NCBI RefSeq assembly: GCF_963583255.1
Contig: NC_084809.1
Span: 5,999,501 to 6,063,500, forward strand
Direction of reading: 5' to 3'
Length of the DNA: 64,000 nucleotides
Source: Pyrus communis
Lineage: Eukaryota > Streptophyta > Magnoliopsida > Rosales > Rosaceae
Position numbers and translations under genes: made by a program. The notes below the pieces were generated by a model. It saw only the letters and a list, made by a program, of their open reading frames with translations. It ran no database searches and had not been told where the DNA came from. Below, piece after piece: positions 51,387 through 62,898 of this stretch. The first letter of the stretch is position 1, and the number at the start of each line of letters is the position of its first letter.

Positions 51387-54300
51387 TTGATTGTAGGGTT
51401 AATCTCAGTTTACTATCATGAAGTTTCTTTATTTTCAACCTTTGATACATGAAGTTTTTTTCGTCCCAGTTTGGTAACTGAAGTCATAATTCTAGGACAC
51501 TTTCATACATCCGTTAAGTTTTCCGTCAGAACCTCTGTTAACTAATGACGTGGCACCTACGTAGACAATGACTAGGCGCCACGTGTCAATATGAACCCAC
51601 GTGGATATTAAAAATTTAAAAAATTTAAAAAAAAAATTTCTTTCCTAGGCATCCTACCTCACCCCTCGCGACCCCTCCCTCCTTCTCCCTCTCTTCTCTT
51701 CCCTGCACCAACCTCCCCGCACACCTACCCATCTACCCCGCTCCCTTCCTTCTCTCTTCTGCACCCACCCAACCTCTATAACGATCCGTCCTAGGATTTA
51801 CGGAACAAAAAGAGTATTTTTGTAATTTTACTAATTTTGGGATGTTTGTTTTGAAATGGATTGCTTTTAAACCTTAATTGGTGTGCCAAAGGGCCCACAT
51901 TCTACTTTTGTTCCCCTTGGTTCCCCTCTTTTTTTTCTGCCACGTGGCATCTCCCACACCCCCATCACCTTTCTTCTCTCTCTTCTCCCTAAGTCTCTCA
52001 GCTCACTCTCATTTCTCTCTCTCAACTCTCTCTCACTCCCACATAACCATCTCCTCTACCCTCACCCACACCGGCGACACACCCACACAAACCTTCGAAC
52101 CCATGGTCCACAGACACCACCACTTACTCGAGAGGATCACCCCTCTTCCTCCTTCATCTCTGTGAAGCACAGTGAAACCCAGGAAACCTAGGAGGTTCCT
52201 TCGGCGAGCCCGTGAGTTTCGAGCAAAGATCCGGCCACCATTTGACGTGTTCAAGGTACAAATCATCTTCCTCTATTTCATACCTTCATTTTTAGGGTTA
52301 GATCGTACATTAGTTTGTGGGTTGGTCATTAACCGGAGCACAGGAGGCCTCGACCTCCATCCCCAGCGAGAAACTAAACTAGGCCTTTGGGCCTAAACCC
52401 CAAGCCCAAAGCTTTAGGGCAACCCAAACCCAAACCCTTGTCTTTAGGCCTTCGGGCAATTTGGAACTCCGACCCTAGGCCTTTTAACCCCTTGAAGCCC
52501 AAGCCCAATAACCTTTTTTATTTTTATTTTTATTTATTTTAAAAACCAAAACCCAAAGGCATTGGGCCGGGCTTTCAAGCCCAAGCCCCTTATTTACAAC
52601 CGAGGGCCCTTGGCCTGTTGAACCCAAACCCTTTTCCCTTGGGCTAGGTTACCAGGCTCAAACCCGGTTCAAAACCTTAGCATAGCTGCGCGTGGGTGAC
52701 TGCTAGTGTCGGTGCGTGGAGCACACACACCACTGTCCACGGCGGAGCTGGTGACTTTGTCGACGACCCACGGTAGCGCGTGGCCGTACCCGAGGTCCCT
52801 TTTTATGTTTTTCGACGTCCTGAACCCATTTATGACATCTGTTTTCTGAAATTAAATCGTTTGAGTATAGTTTTGTTAATTGTACCCTTTATGTGCTTAG
52901 GTGCAATTATTAGCGGCGATTCCGTCATTTCTATTTCGTACGACTTTACGCGACGAAGTATCTATGAGTGGACCCCTTCTAAAATGCATGTTTTAATAGT
53001 ATAAATGCATACATGAAAAACATGATTTAATGGTTACGTTTTATGAGTATATTGGAATTATACTTTATGATTATCATGCTTTACTTAGAATATTTTGGAA
53101 TACCATATTTTATCGAAATTGATGTTCTTTGTAATATATATGACGGATGACTATATACTAATTATGAACATGTTTTCACACACTTCTTTATAGTATATAT
53201 GATGGATGATTATATGCTATGAAGATGTTTTGAGATATATGTACCTATGTTTGGAAAGACTATGTTCAATGATTTTGTGTGTATCTAGTGGTCATTGTTC
53301 TGCTTACGGGCGATGGAGATATATGGCTAAGGAAGATATATGTTGATGGCTTCAGGCCGAGAGATATACGTATTGGCTGCAGACCAAAAAATACTGATAC
53401 TTCTAGTTAGCACACTATATAAGAGATATGTTTCATGAAAGGTTTATGGCATGCTAGGGTTTTCAGAAAACCTATTACTTATTATACTATGAGTTTTCAT
53501 AAAACTTTGGGGGTTAGTATGTTGTTTAACTGTTTCAATATTATATATATTAACTTAGTCCACTCATGTTTGTTTTGCACCCCTCTAAAGACTTAGAATC
53601 GAGGCGTACAATCTCGGCGTCAAGGCACTTCTTCATCGGCATCTTTGAGTCATCTCGGTGTAGGACCTGCTCCTTTGTTCATTCAATTTTATATTATTTC
53701 CTTTTAGTGTTTTAGTTAGTTGTATGCTCTGAACACATTCCTCATTTGCATAATCATTGTATTTTAATTCATGACTTTTATTTATATTTATAGTTCTCAT
53801 GCATCCTGATATGGCTTCGTCACCTTCAGGTGTCGGCCAGCACGTGCCTACCCTGGTGTTTGGGAGAATATCAGGGTCGAGCGTGTCAACCTCTATACCA
53901 TACCCACCCCACCCTTTTCACCCAATTCCTCCCATCAGATCGTCACCGTATTCGAAACCCCCAAACTCGTCGTCGTCACCATGGTCTCCAAGATCAAGAC
54001 CATTCAGTAGTCGAGACTGTGATTCGCTATCTCCGAAACACGAATTCGCTACTGGCTTTGTTGATCCACGGTCACCCACGGCTGACCTTCGATAACACTG
54101 ACCCATCTATGCAACGACAAGGCATGCGTCATACCCAGATAGGTGGAAGATGAGCGGGGCAGATGGGTGGGTGTGCGGGGAAGGTGGGTGCAGAGGAGAG
54201 AAAGAGGGGAGAAGGTTCGGGGGGAGTAGGATGCCCATAAAAGAAAAAAAAATTATTATTTTAATATCCACATGGACCCATATTGACACGTGGCGCCCAG

Positions 54301-54485
54301 TCATTGTCCACGTGGACGCCACATCTTCAGTTAATGGAGGTCCTAACGGAAAACTTAACAGATGTATGAAAATGTCCCAAAATTATGACTTTAGGTATCA
54401 GACTTGGACAAAAAAAACTTCATGTACCAAATGTTGAAAACCAAGAAACTTCAGGATAATAAATTGAGATTAACCCTTGGTTATA
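51387..54485. mobile_element. MULE-like TIR element (3.1 kb) with nested LTR-like insert
   Basis: Element 51396-54476. Ends GGGTTAATCTCAGTTTA and, inverted, TAAATTGAGATTAACCC; inverted similarity runs about 250 bp per side and includes ACGTGGCACC / GACACGTGGCGCC words and GGCATCCTA / TAGGATGCC at the inner ends. Flanks TTGATTGTA (51387-51395) and TTGGTTATA (54477-54485) agree at 7 of 9 positions, fitting an aged 9-bp Mutator-type duplication. No transposase. The interior (51650-51776 and 53889-54225) is GC-rich, CT/CC-rich on the left and gene-like on the right, and is split by the 51777-53888 insert. Confidence 0.78.
51772..53893. mobile_element. 2.1-kb solo-LTR-like insert inside the MULE
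   Basis: Segment 51777-53888, flanked by ACCTC at 51772-51776 and 53889-53893. It begins TATAACGATCCGTCC (close to the TGTAACG start common in plant gypsy LTRs) and ends GTGTCA. No pol domain or second LTR is seen, so a large solo LTR or a non-autonomous element is the best reading. Inside are pyrimidine-rich sequence (51900-52160) and AAGCCC-rich text (52380-52640). Confidence 0.6.
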
Positions 54486-56330
54486 ATATCTTGTATTTAG
54501 TTTTTGTATTCTTGTAATTATATTCTTTGTCGAATAAGGTATATTGTGCCAATATATTGTGAACCTTAAAAAATGAATAAAGAAACGAAGTATTCAGCAT
54601 ATTTCTTTCTGACATCAAGAGCTTGGTTTCGTTCAAAATTCTAAACGATAAATCGTGTACAATTGCTATGTTTCTACAATGGTGCACAATGTATATTTGA
54701 TGTGTTCAGCCGTATATCTTTGTGTCGTGTTTGTCGCTACGGTTTGTGCAAATCTGCCACGTTCTGCAGTCTATTTTTCTATCTTACTGTCAGTGAACAA
54801 TGCTTAGGGTATATGTGTATCAGTGCCGTTACAGCTTCTGCCTAGAAGTACTGGTTGATTGGTAGGATCTCACTGAACAAAATATTCTAGTTTGGTAGGA
54901 TCTCACCGAACATAGTTGTCCAATTCGGCAGGACCTTACCAAACAGAACAGGCCAGTTTGGCCAATCGGTACCGAACAGAACCGTGTTCTTTAGCAGGAT
55001 TTTCCAAACTACCTACCTAGTATGCATGTTATACCCCATCTCTCTAATCATGTAGTGCCCGTTTCATCTCCTCGGAATATCCAAGAGGTAAGTATTTTAA
55101 ATGATAATACAACTAATCCTAATAATGGTGCCAGTACTTACAAATTTCCAACAAGGCAAAATCGTAGTGTTCCACATGACAAGTTCTCTCTGGAAGGAAA
55201 AGTAAATTATCCAATCGCTAATTACGTATCATGTGAGCAATGTTCACCAGAGCAGAGGACACTGATAAATCACATGGAATCAATCAAAATTCCAACTTAG
55301 GTAGAAGAAGCCTTACGAGACCTAAGTGGATACAAGCTATGGATGAAGAGATATCAACTTTGTAGAAAAATAAAACCAAGGAGGTAGTGCAGTTACCAAA
55401 AAGGATGGAATATGTTGGTTGTCGTTAGGTGTTTACAATCAAGTATAAGGTTGATGGATCAGTGGATATGTACAAAGCAAGGTTAGCGGCTAAGGGGTAC
55501 ACTCAAACATACGATGTAGATTACCAAGAAACATTTGCTCCGGTAGCAAAGACAAATACGGTACGTGTTTTGATTTCCATAGCTACAAATATGGATTTGT
55601 CTCTTAAACAGTTTAACATGAAGAATGTGTTCCTTCATGGGAACTTGGAAGAAGATGAGTGTAGATTGCATGTCTCTTAATGGACTCAAGCAATCGCCCC
55701 ATGCTTGGTTTGACCGGTTTACTCAGGCAATGAAGAAATATGGGTATCGCCAAAGTCATTTTGATCACACTTTGTTTTTGAAGCATAGGCTTAGCAAATT
55801 GACTGCTTTATTAATTTATATGGATAATATGAATATTACAGGGGATGATTAAGAAGAAATCCATAAGTTACAAGTAAATCTTGCTTCTGAATTTGAGATG
55901 AAAGATTTGAGAGAGTTGAAGTACTTCTTTGGGGGGTTGAGGTTGCTTGTACACCTAAAGGTCATTTCTTATCGCAAAAAAAATATGTGTTGGATTTGTT
56001 GAAAAAGGCAAGTGTGTTAGGGTGTAAACCTATGGATACTTCTATGGTAGAAAAGCATCACTTGAGTATTTACCTAGATCAAGCTCCTGCTGATGGAGGT
56101 GGATATCAGAGACTTGTGGGGGATTGATTTATTTATCTCATACTCGTTATGATATTTCTCTGTTATAAGTGTTGTAAGTCAGTTTATGCACTCACCCAGT
56201 GAAGATCACATGGTTGTGGTAATGCAAATTTTAGCATATTTGAAGTTTGCAACCGGTAAGAAAATTCTTTATTTGAAAACATGGGTATCTAAAGGTTGAG
56301 CGGTTTACAGATGTAGATTGGGCAAATTAT
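54486..56330 (+). pseudogene. Decayed Ty1/copia remnant
   Basis: The left part (54486-54612) resembles an LTR end and is followed by TGACATCAAGAGCTTGG, a degraded initiator-tRNA primer site (54611-54628). Gag, protease and integrase are gone. From 55022 a broken reverse transcriptase is readable in pieces: SLEGKVNYPIANYVS, VFTIKYKVDGSV, YKARLAAKGYTQTY, ETFAPVAKTNTVRVL, MKNVFLHGNLEE, LNGLKQSPHAWFDRF. The catalytic box reads YMDN in place of YVDD. Multiple stops and frameshifts follow through the RNase H start, where similarity ends at about 56325. Confidence 0.85.
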
Positions 56331-56975
56331 CTCCCTAGTTTATGAAACAATAAATGTTCTAGTTTTTTTTTAAATTTTAATTTGATTCTTGTATATTTTC
56401 ATAAAATTAAGTGCACTTGACATAGAAACAAAACGATGACACAAAAGAGGACAAAGTTGAACTTATCTTCATAAAATTACATAAGTTAGGAGAAGCAGGG
56501 AGTGCAAATCTCTTCCTTCTTAGAGCCTCTCTAATTTTTCCCTAAGTAATTTTAAGTTAATTTTATTTAGAAAGACTAGAAATCTATTTTAAGAACTCTT
56601 TTTTTATACTCCAAACTGCTCCCTAGTTTATGGAGTAATAAGTATTTAAGTTCTCTTTTTAATTCAATTTTGATATATATTTATAAAAACGAGTGCGCAG
56701 TGGCATATAAACGCAAACAATGAAGCAAAGAATAGAAAATTGAGCTATTTACATGTCGGGATTTGGAACTAAGGGCCGTTACACAAACTAGGAGAAATAA
56801 AAAGTGCAAATCTCTTCCTTCTTAAGCATCTCCTATCATGCTTTTTGCTTTAAAATTTTAGTTAAAAAAACTAGAAACTTGTTCACCAAAAAGACTTTAT
56901 ACTCCAACCATGCTCACTATTAGAGAGTAATAAATATTTTATTAATTGTTTAATTGAATTTTGATACTACGTAAA
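56331..56975. repeat. Degenerate tandem array, period about 290 bp (two and a bit units)
   Basis: CTCCCTAGTTTATG at 56331 recurs at 56619 and, decayed, at about 56912 (GCTCACTATTAGAGAG). Within units, GTGCAAATCTCTTCCTTCTT recurs at about 56500 and 56803. The array starts exactly where the copia remnant ends. Confidence 0.75.
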
Positions 56976-58655
56976 TGTAAAATTCTTAAAACCTGAAGTA
57001 AAGATTCATCACTCAGTACTAAAGTCTGATAATATTTTTCTTTGCTTAGAAGTAAGAGGTTTTACGTTCAAATCTCGTGAATGGCGAATTCGATACCAAA
57101 TTAGGCTGCCCATTGTGTGCCTTAGTCGAACTCCCCTTCCCCCTAGTGTAAAAATATCAATGTACTAAAAAAACAAGTAAAGACTCTAAACAATAAAAAA
57201 AAAACAAAAAGTAAATGTTCAAAATAACATTAAACATTAGTCATTTGGAGCCAATGTCTATCTTCTTATCTTATAAAGAAGAGCATGTTTGAAGTTGAGT
57301 ATTACTAACTTAATAAATTTTGACTTAGAAGTTCATTTAGAGTATGAGAATTCCCACTATTTTCATGGACTATTTTTCTGTCTCCCTTTTCTTATTAACT
57401 TGTGTAGTAAAAGTTCTTATTTTGGTCTAATAAATAAAAATCTAATCTACAAGGAAGATTCACTCATTTATATTTAATAAACCTTTTTTTGGATATACTT
57501 TATGATATTTGGGAGAAGAGAAGTGGAATGTGTTGAGTAACAACATAAGGTAAAATAGTGTTAAGTGTGAGTACAAAGTAGAGTTTAAGTACATTACCCT
57601 TGGTGTTTATATTCATTTTAAAAAATATTCATTGTAAAAGAAGAAACATTTGCCACATAATATTATGGTGTAATGATATTCCTTTTTTATTTTGTACGTG
57701 AGATGTTTTAGGTTTGAATCTTGTGAAAAGTAAGTTCAAAAAGAATTTATTCCCCCACCATTTACTATCATATAATATATATATATATATATCATTTCTT
57801 TTAGGCTTTTTATCCAAAATAGTCCATGCGATTGGTATAACTTTATATTTTGGTCCTTGAGATTTGAAATCGATAGAAGTGGTCATTGAGTTTGTCCATC
57901 ATCAATCATTTTGGTCTTTTTACGGTCCTTCTATGAAAAATCTTGTTAAATTAGAACCAAAATGAAAAATATACTCTAAATTTAATAAATAATGGGCCAA
58001 AATAATATGACAAAAATAGAGGATAAATTTTTTTATTTTTTCCTTATTTAACATAAAATTTTCACGAAAGTACCAAAATAATTAATGGTAGACAAACTCA
58101 ATAATCATTTCTATCGATTTTAAATCTCAATGATCAAAATAAAGAGTTATGTCATTTCAAGTACAATTTGACTAAAAAGCCTTTCTTTTTTGCAACGAAA
58201 AAATCATGTAAAATCATGATATGCATTCAAAGATTATATCCAACAAAAAATTGACTAAATCCAACAAAAACCTAGGATTTTGACTCACACTGTGACATTA
58301 AATTCTCGTTTACAATATTCGTAATTGCATTTAGAATTATGATTATATTCTAATTACGGACGAGGGACAAATGAATGATGGACGCGTAAGTTCATTGTAT
58401 TATGATTAAGCATGATCCGGGTTCTCAAATGTAAGGAATTTTTATTCAACCGACGCGTTTTCTCGCACGCAATGTACGTGACTCATGAAAAACAACGGGC
58501 CTCATTTACTGTGGGTGTAAGCCAAGGCAGAACAAGCGATGCGCATTAATAAATATCGCGAAAATTCAGGGGATAAAAAAGGATAAAACAAAATCAAAAG
58601 TTGGAAAAAAAAAAAAAAGTAAAGAAAATGGCAAAATGACACCTTTTGCTTGGCT
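56976..58655. other. Spacer before the RCD1-like gene
   Basis: AT-rich, no gene. It contains an (AT)n tract at 57776-57791 and the inverted-repeat element listed next. The last 200 bp are the promoter region of the RCD1-like gene. Confidence 0.6.
57803..58182. mobile_element. 380-bp inverted-repeat (foldback MITE) element
   Basis: Two arms of about 150 bp are imperfect inverted copies: left AGGCTTTTTATCCAAAATAG ... ATTGAGTTTGTC, right mirrored GACAAACTCAATAATCA ... CTAAAAAGCCT. Flanks share TTCTTTT on each side. No coding content. Confidence 0.75.
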
Positions 58656-58662
58656 ATAAAAC
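58656..58662 (+). promoter_or_regulatory. TATA box of the RCD1-like gene
   Basis: TATAAAA, 191 bp before the ATG at 58847; well placed for a transcript with a leader of roughly 160 bp. Confidence 0.6.
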
Positions 58663-58846
58663 CCAAGAGATTTTTTTGAGAGTCCAAGTCCCAACCAAAC
58701 GCCTCCATACCAATCTCTCCAGTCTCTTCCCTCACTACTACACACAGTAATCAAAGAAATAGAGATCCGAAGAGACCAAGGCATACAAGTGCCTTGGTTT
58801 TTTCTTCTCTTTAATTGTGCTACATTGTCAAATAAATTCTCGAACC

Positions 58847-59065
58847 ATGGCTGCCCTTCCAGAATCTTTGTTGGCCGATCAATCGTCATTACCGGGAGAC
58901 CAAGCTGGTCAACCTACATCCCGGGCGCCCCAACCCGGTGACGGCGACCAGTCCAGAAGGGTTCCTGTGGAGCAGCTGATTCTAGAGCTTAACGATGATC
59001 GTACCCGAGAAAATGCCCTACAACGCCTCTCTAAGGTCACGATCATAATTCGTATATTTCCTTTA

Positions 59066-59104
<39 letters not shown>

Positions 59105-62063
59105 TTTTTTTTTTTTTTGCCTTATTTCTTTTCTAATCGAATTGCATGTTATATACATATATTTCTTGGTTTATTACCTCAATTATATTTTTTCTGCATC
59201 AACAGTGGCTTTGCATGTCACGTTCAGAGTCTTTGTGTTACGTACGCTGATTTTTCTAAGTTATAATTATAAAATTAATATTTTTGAGGGAGCAGCAATT
59301 TTGATGGTGCAGTTCTGTTTAATTCTTGTTTAGGGTTGACTTCTTCTTTTAAATGTTTTTATTTACCCCTTTTTTGTTGGTTCCCACTGATGATAGAGGG
59401 GTTTTATATTAAGGGGTGAAAATTAGCTATTAAAATTAGAGGATAATTGCGGGTTTTCTATACAGAACCTCAAGTTTCATCTAGCTATGGAGTGTTGTGA
59501 AATATAGGTAATGACAAGGGGTTGCTTCATATGATACATGCATATGGACTATGTACAGATATAACGCTTAGCAGATCAAATTTTTTTATTTATAAGGATA
59601 ATACTTTTTCCTCAATTTCCCATTAAATTGACATCAACACCTAATATAAAATGTCATAATAGGTACTATTCATTTTCTTTGTCATCATCTAAAAATCTAT
59701 TTGTAGAAAAACTTATATGATTCAGAGATGTGTAGTCATTCATATGTGTCAAACAAATCGATTGTTCATCATAATTATCAATTTGTTTGACATAAATGGA
59801 TGAATACATAATTTTCAAATTGAAATAATTTCATTAGAGATGATCTTTAGATGATGATAAGAAGAGTAAACAATTTTAGTTATGAAGCTTGTACAGTGAA
59901 ATGATGTCACGTTAAAGGAAACTATGCTTGTACTAACTCACATCTTACCCAGTGAAAAAAAGTTCTTACTGATAATTATCACTCTCTCTAAGTTCAGATT
60001 AGGGAAATTCGTGAAGACTTGGCTCCATTACTGTGGCACTCATTTGGTACTACATTTACGCTGTTGAAGGTATGGCATGCATGTCACTTGGCTGTTTTAA
60101 TTAATAAATTTCAATTAAAATTGAGTTAATTCCCAGATTAAAATTTACGATGATTTAGTTCGTTCATATTTTTCGTTATACGCAGGAAATAATTGCAGTG
60201 TACCGCTTACTTTCAACCCCAAATCTTACTCAGGAATCATCAAATCGGGCATGCAATACTCTCTCTCTCTTTCAGGTCAGTACTCTCACAATAATTTCAG
60301 TTCAATTTGTCTACAGTAAAATGATTTCCACAGTACTCTTTTTCTCTTTTAAACGCTTGCGTTTATTTTGGTTAAATTGAGTAAATTAAAGAAAAATCAA
60401 TGAACAATAACAAAAAGGTGTGTGCGTAGCTGCTGAGCTAACGACATTTGCTACTGTGATTTTGGTTAAATCATCATGTTTCCTTTGTGTTAAGCTAATG
60501 ACATTTGCTACTGTGATTTTGGTTTTGATTTTTAACAGTGCATAGCTGCTCATCCTGAGACAAGAGAACCATTCCTCCGGGGTAATTTTCTTTTGCTAAA
60601 TAAATCTGTATAAACCGCGACCTCTTATGACCCCAAAAGTAATGCATACTTAACTGAGTTTTGATCTGGTTTGCAGCTATTGTGCCGTTCTATATTTACC
60701 CTTTCCTCAACACGACGGAAAAGGACAAGCCTCATGAATACTTAAGGCTGTCGAGCTTAGGCGTTATTGGTGCCCTTGTCAAGGCATGTACATATGGAAT
60801 CATGGATTACATTTGAGAAATGCACAGACGAAACCAGTTACAAATATTTTATCCAAACAATAATCCATATACAAACAACGATTTAGCACCTCTTTATTGT
60901 TTGTTTAGTGTCCTGCAAATAGTTTATACTTCTTATATATCCCATTTTCATATCTTTCTATGAGCTTGAATGTTCATTAACATAATGACATACTTAAATT
61001 TGGATTCCCCTTTTCCCCGGTTCAGGACAATGATGAAGAGACTGTTCTTTTCCTTCTCCAAACTCAAATATTCTACCATTGCATGCGCTGCATTGAAGTT
61101 GGCACTGGACTGTCAAAAACTGTAAGAAACTAACAAAGGAAGTTTATAATAATTAATTATTTCTAAACTTAATTATGCTGAAAAATCTTTTTATCTGTAT
61201 ATGCAGGTGGCCACATTCATAATGGAGAGGATTCTGATGAGTCCTGAGGGACAGAATTACTGCTGCGCTTTCCATGATCGTTATTTCGTAATCACTCAAG
61301 CTCTTACCAAGATGCTCGACAGGATTACTACAGAAGAGCCTTCCCTCCGGCTGCTTAAACTTATCGTTCGTTGCTGTATGAGGCTCGCAGAAGGCCAAAA
61401 GTAAGTTACTCTTCATAGTTAATACTTCCAGGTCCAAGCTCATCGCGAGTCTCAGACTAGACAAGATTGGAATTGAGTTCGAGCAAGTTCTAGTATATTT
61501 GTCTAATACAATTAACTAGTCCAATCTCAACAATTTCAAGTTCGTTAAATATCCGTCGTCCTTTAGTCTAATTTAATTAAAATATTTGAGTTCAGGATCG
61601 AGCCTGCAACACTCTAAATAAGACTAGTAACATACAATATGTTAGACTGTTCTCCACTTTATCTATAAGTTTACCGAATGTCATTAGTCTAATTTAGTTG
61701 AAATAGTAGAGTCCAGATCGAGTCAGCAAACGAGGAACATAATTATATTTGTTAATTGATGTTTGAATTTTTCATTGCAGGGACGCTGACTACAGAAAGT
61801 TGTGTCTTCCTAAGAGCTTGAAGGATCCTAAAGTCATTAACCTCATCGCTGTAAGTTCAATTACTTTTTGTTGGATTTCTTCCCACGGCCCCTTCATTTT
61901 TTACTGAAACAATTCTTCTTGATTTAATTTCCAGGACGACCCAACATCCATGGCATGTATGAGACGACTTGTTCAGTGTCTTACAACTGCGAGAAGGGCT
62001 CCTCCGACTGACGCAGGCGCGGAGGTCGAAAACGGGCACCCGGTGAAGACTGAACAGGAGTAG
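58847..62063 (+). CDS. RCD1-like / CCR4-NOT complex subunit 9 (CNOT9, CAF40) family protein
   Basis: Armadillo-fold subunit of the CCR4-NOT deadenylase complex, acting in cytoplasmic mRNA decay and repression. Nine exons join in frame: 58847-59035, 59998-60069, 60186-60275, 60539-60581, 60677-60783, 61026-61121, 61207-61400, 61781-61850, 61935-62063; 329 residues. Family landmarks are VEQLILELNDDRTRENALQR, LAPLLWHSFGT, FYIYPFLNTT, EYLRLSSLGVIGALVK, VATFIMERIL, RLLKLIVRCCMRL and DDPTSMACMRRLVQCL. Compared with the canonical conserved CNOT9 it is clearly diverged (IREIRED where most have a KRE-F motif; no long variable tail), so I place it with the At2g32550-like branch. The fifth intron uses a GC donor (AAG|GCATGT) with a normal AG acceptor; no in-frame GT alternative fits. 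Intron 1 (962 bp) has a (CT)n/T-rich tract at 59072-59118. Confidence 0.93.
59676..59868. repeat. Inverted-repeat patch in RCD1-like intron 1
   Basis: GTCATCATCTAAA near 59681 is mirrored by TTTAGATGATGATAA near 59846, with CAAACAAAT / ATTTGTTTG pairing further in. A MITE-sized hairpin; no target duplication defined. Confidence 0.45.
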
Positions 62064-62340
62064 CAGACGAACCATGTTATCATCACCCATGGTGGTCAAT
62101 CCCCACCACAGATGAAATACCAAAACCATGCAGACTGAAAACTGTTGTAATATGTTGCTTCTAATGTGCACTTTGTTTTCGTTGTTGTAATTTTACTTTT
62201 AAACTGTATCATGTTATTAGTGCTTGTACTTGTTGTCGAACTGCTGTAAAATGTTCTTCCTAGACCGAAATGTACCCGTAGACCGCTGTTTGTGTTAAAG
62301 TTGCCCTGCTTTTTATTGCTTTTTGGCATTGGTTGAGTTA

Positions 62341-62383
62341 GTCCCACATCGACTAGTTGAGAAAAAGATATAGACTTTATAAA
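62341..62383 (+). promoter_or_regulatory. snRNA-type promoter (USE and TATA) of the U3 gene
   Basis: Upstream sequence element GTCCCACATCG at 62341-62351 matches the plant snRNA USE consensus (RTCCCACATCG). TATA-like TTTATAAA is at 62376-62383. The 24-bp gap fits the spacing of plant Pol III snRNA promoters (U6, U3) rather than the longer Pol II spacing. Confidence 0.88.
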
Positions 62384-62405
62384 GCTCTTTCGCGCCTCAC
62401 AGGTC

Positions 62406-62622
62406 ACGACCTTACTTGAACAGGATCTGTTCTATAGGTTGTACCTCTGTATCCTTGATTTCTATGGAGACAGGAACCCCAGTCTGGTGGATGAACCAAG
62501 GCCGTGTGATCAGAGCGTGATTAACAGCCCTGTGATCCTGGATCATTCGAGCAGTAGATGATCGTTCTCAGCCGTTCTAACAACCGGCTGGGGTGGTCAC
62601 ACGGTTGTCTGACAGACTCCCA
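62406..62622 (+). ncRNA. U3: U3 small nucleolar RNA
   Basis: Box C/D snoRNA that pairs with pre-rRNA in the nucleolus for 18S processing. The 217-nt unit starts ACGACCTTACTTGAAC and carries the highly conserved 5' domain GGATCTGTTCTATAGG (62423-62438, box A region), then CTGGTGGATGAACC (62484-62497, C'-type box), GTGTGATCAGAGCGTGAT (box B/C region) and GTCTGA (box D) near the 3' end. It ends just before a T-run (62623-62628), the Pol III terminator. Together with USE and TATA upstream this looks like a functional plant U3 gene. Exact ends are inferred from the known length of plant U3 (about 215-220 nt). Confidence 0.92.
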
Positions 62623-62697
62623 TTTTTTGTTTATTTTATTTTATTTTTTTTTTTGGGTTTCATTTTCCTCTTCATTTTTTTCTCCAGTCCTAACTAT

Positions 62698-62898
62698 GGT
62701 GGAATATTTCCGAGATGTTAATGAACAAGACGTACTTCTTGTTATCAACAATATCTTCCATTTTGTCCAAGCAGGATCCGAAGTATCTGCTTTCTTGGGT
62801 AGAATGCCTTCCACTGTGGATTATCAACCCACCCTTGGTACTGAAATGGGCACTTTACAAGAAAGAATTACTTCTACCAAAGAGGGGTCTATAACTTC
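62698..62898 (+). pseudogene. Nuclear copy of a plastid atpB fragment (NUPT)
   Basis: An open 67-codon stretch matches an internal part of the chloroplast ATP synthase beta subunit: [49 protein letters not shown]. The NEQ, VQAGSE and STKEG residues are plastid-type, not those of the mitochondrial beta subunit. Several substitutions (for example LVINNIFH for the conserved LFIDNIFR, with the Walker B Asp region altered) show it is diverged and not functional. The matching text stops abruptly after GSITS; what follows (62899-63020) is unrelated and unassigned. It lies 75 bp after the U3 gene. Confidence 0.85.

Noticed and set aside
51878..52396. Ser/Pro/His-rich plus-strand frames
   Set aside because: They lie in the pyrimidine-rich interior of the LTR-like insert, overlap one another in different frames and show no domain.
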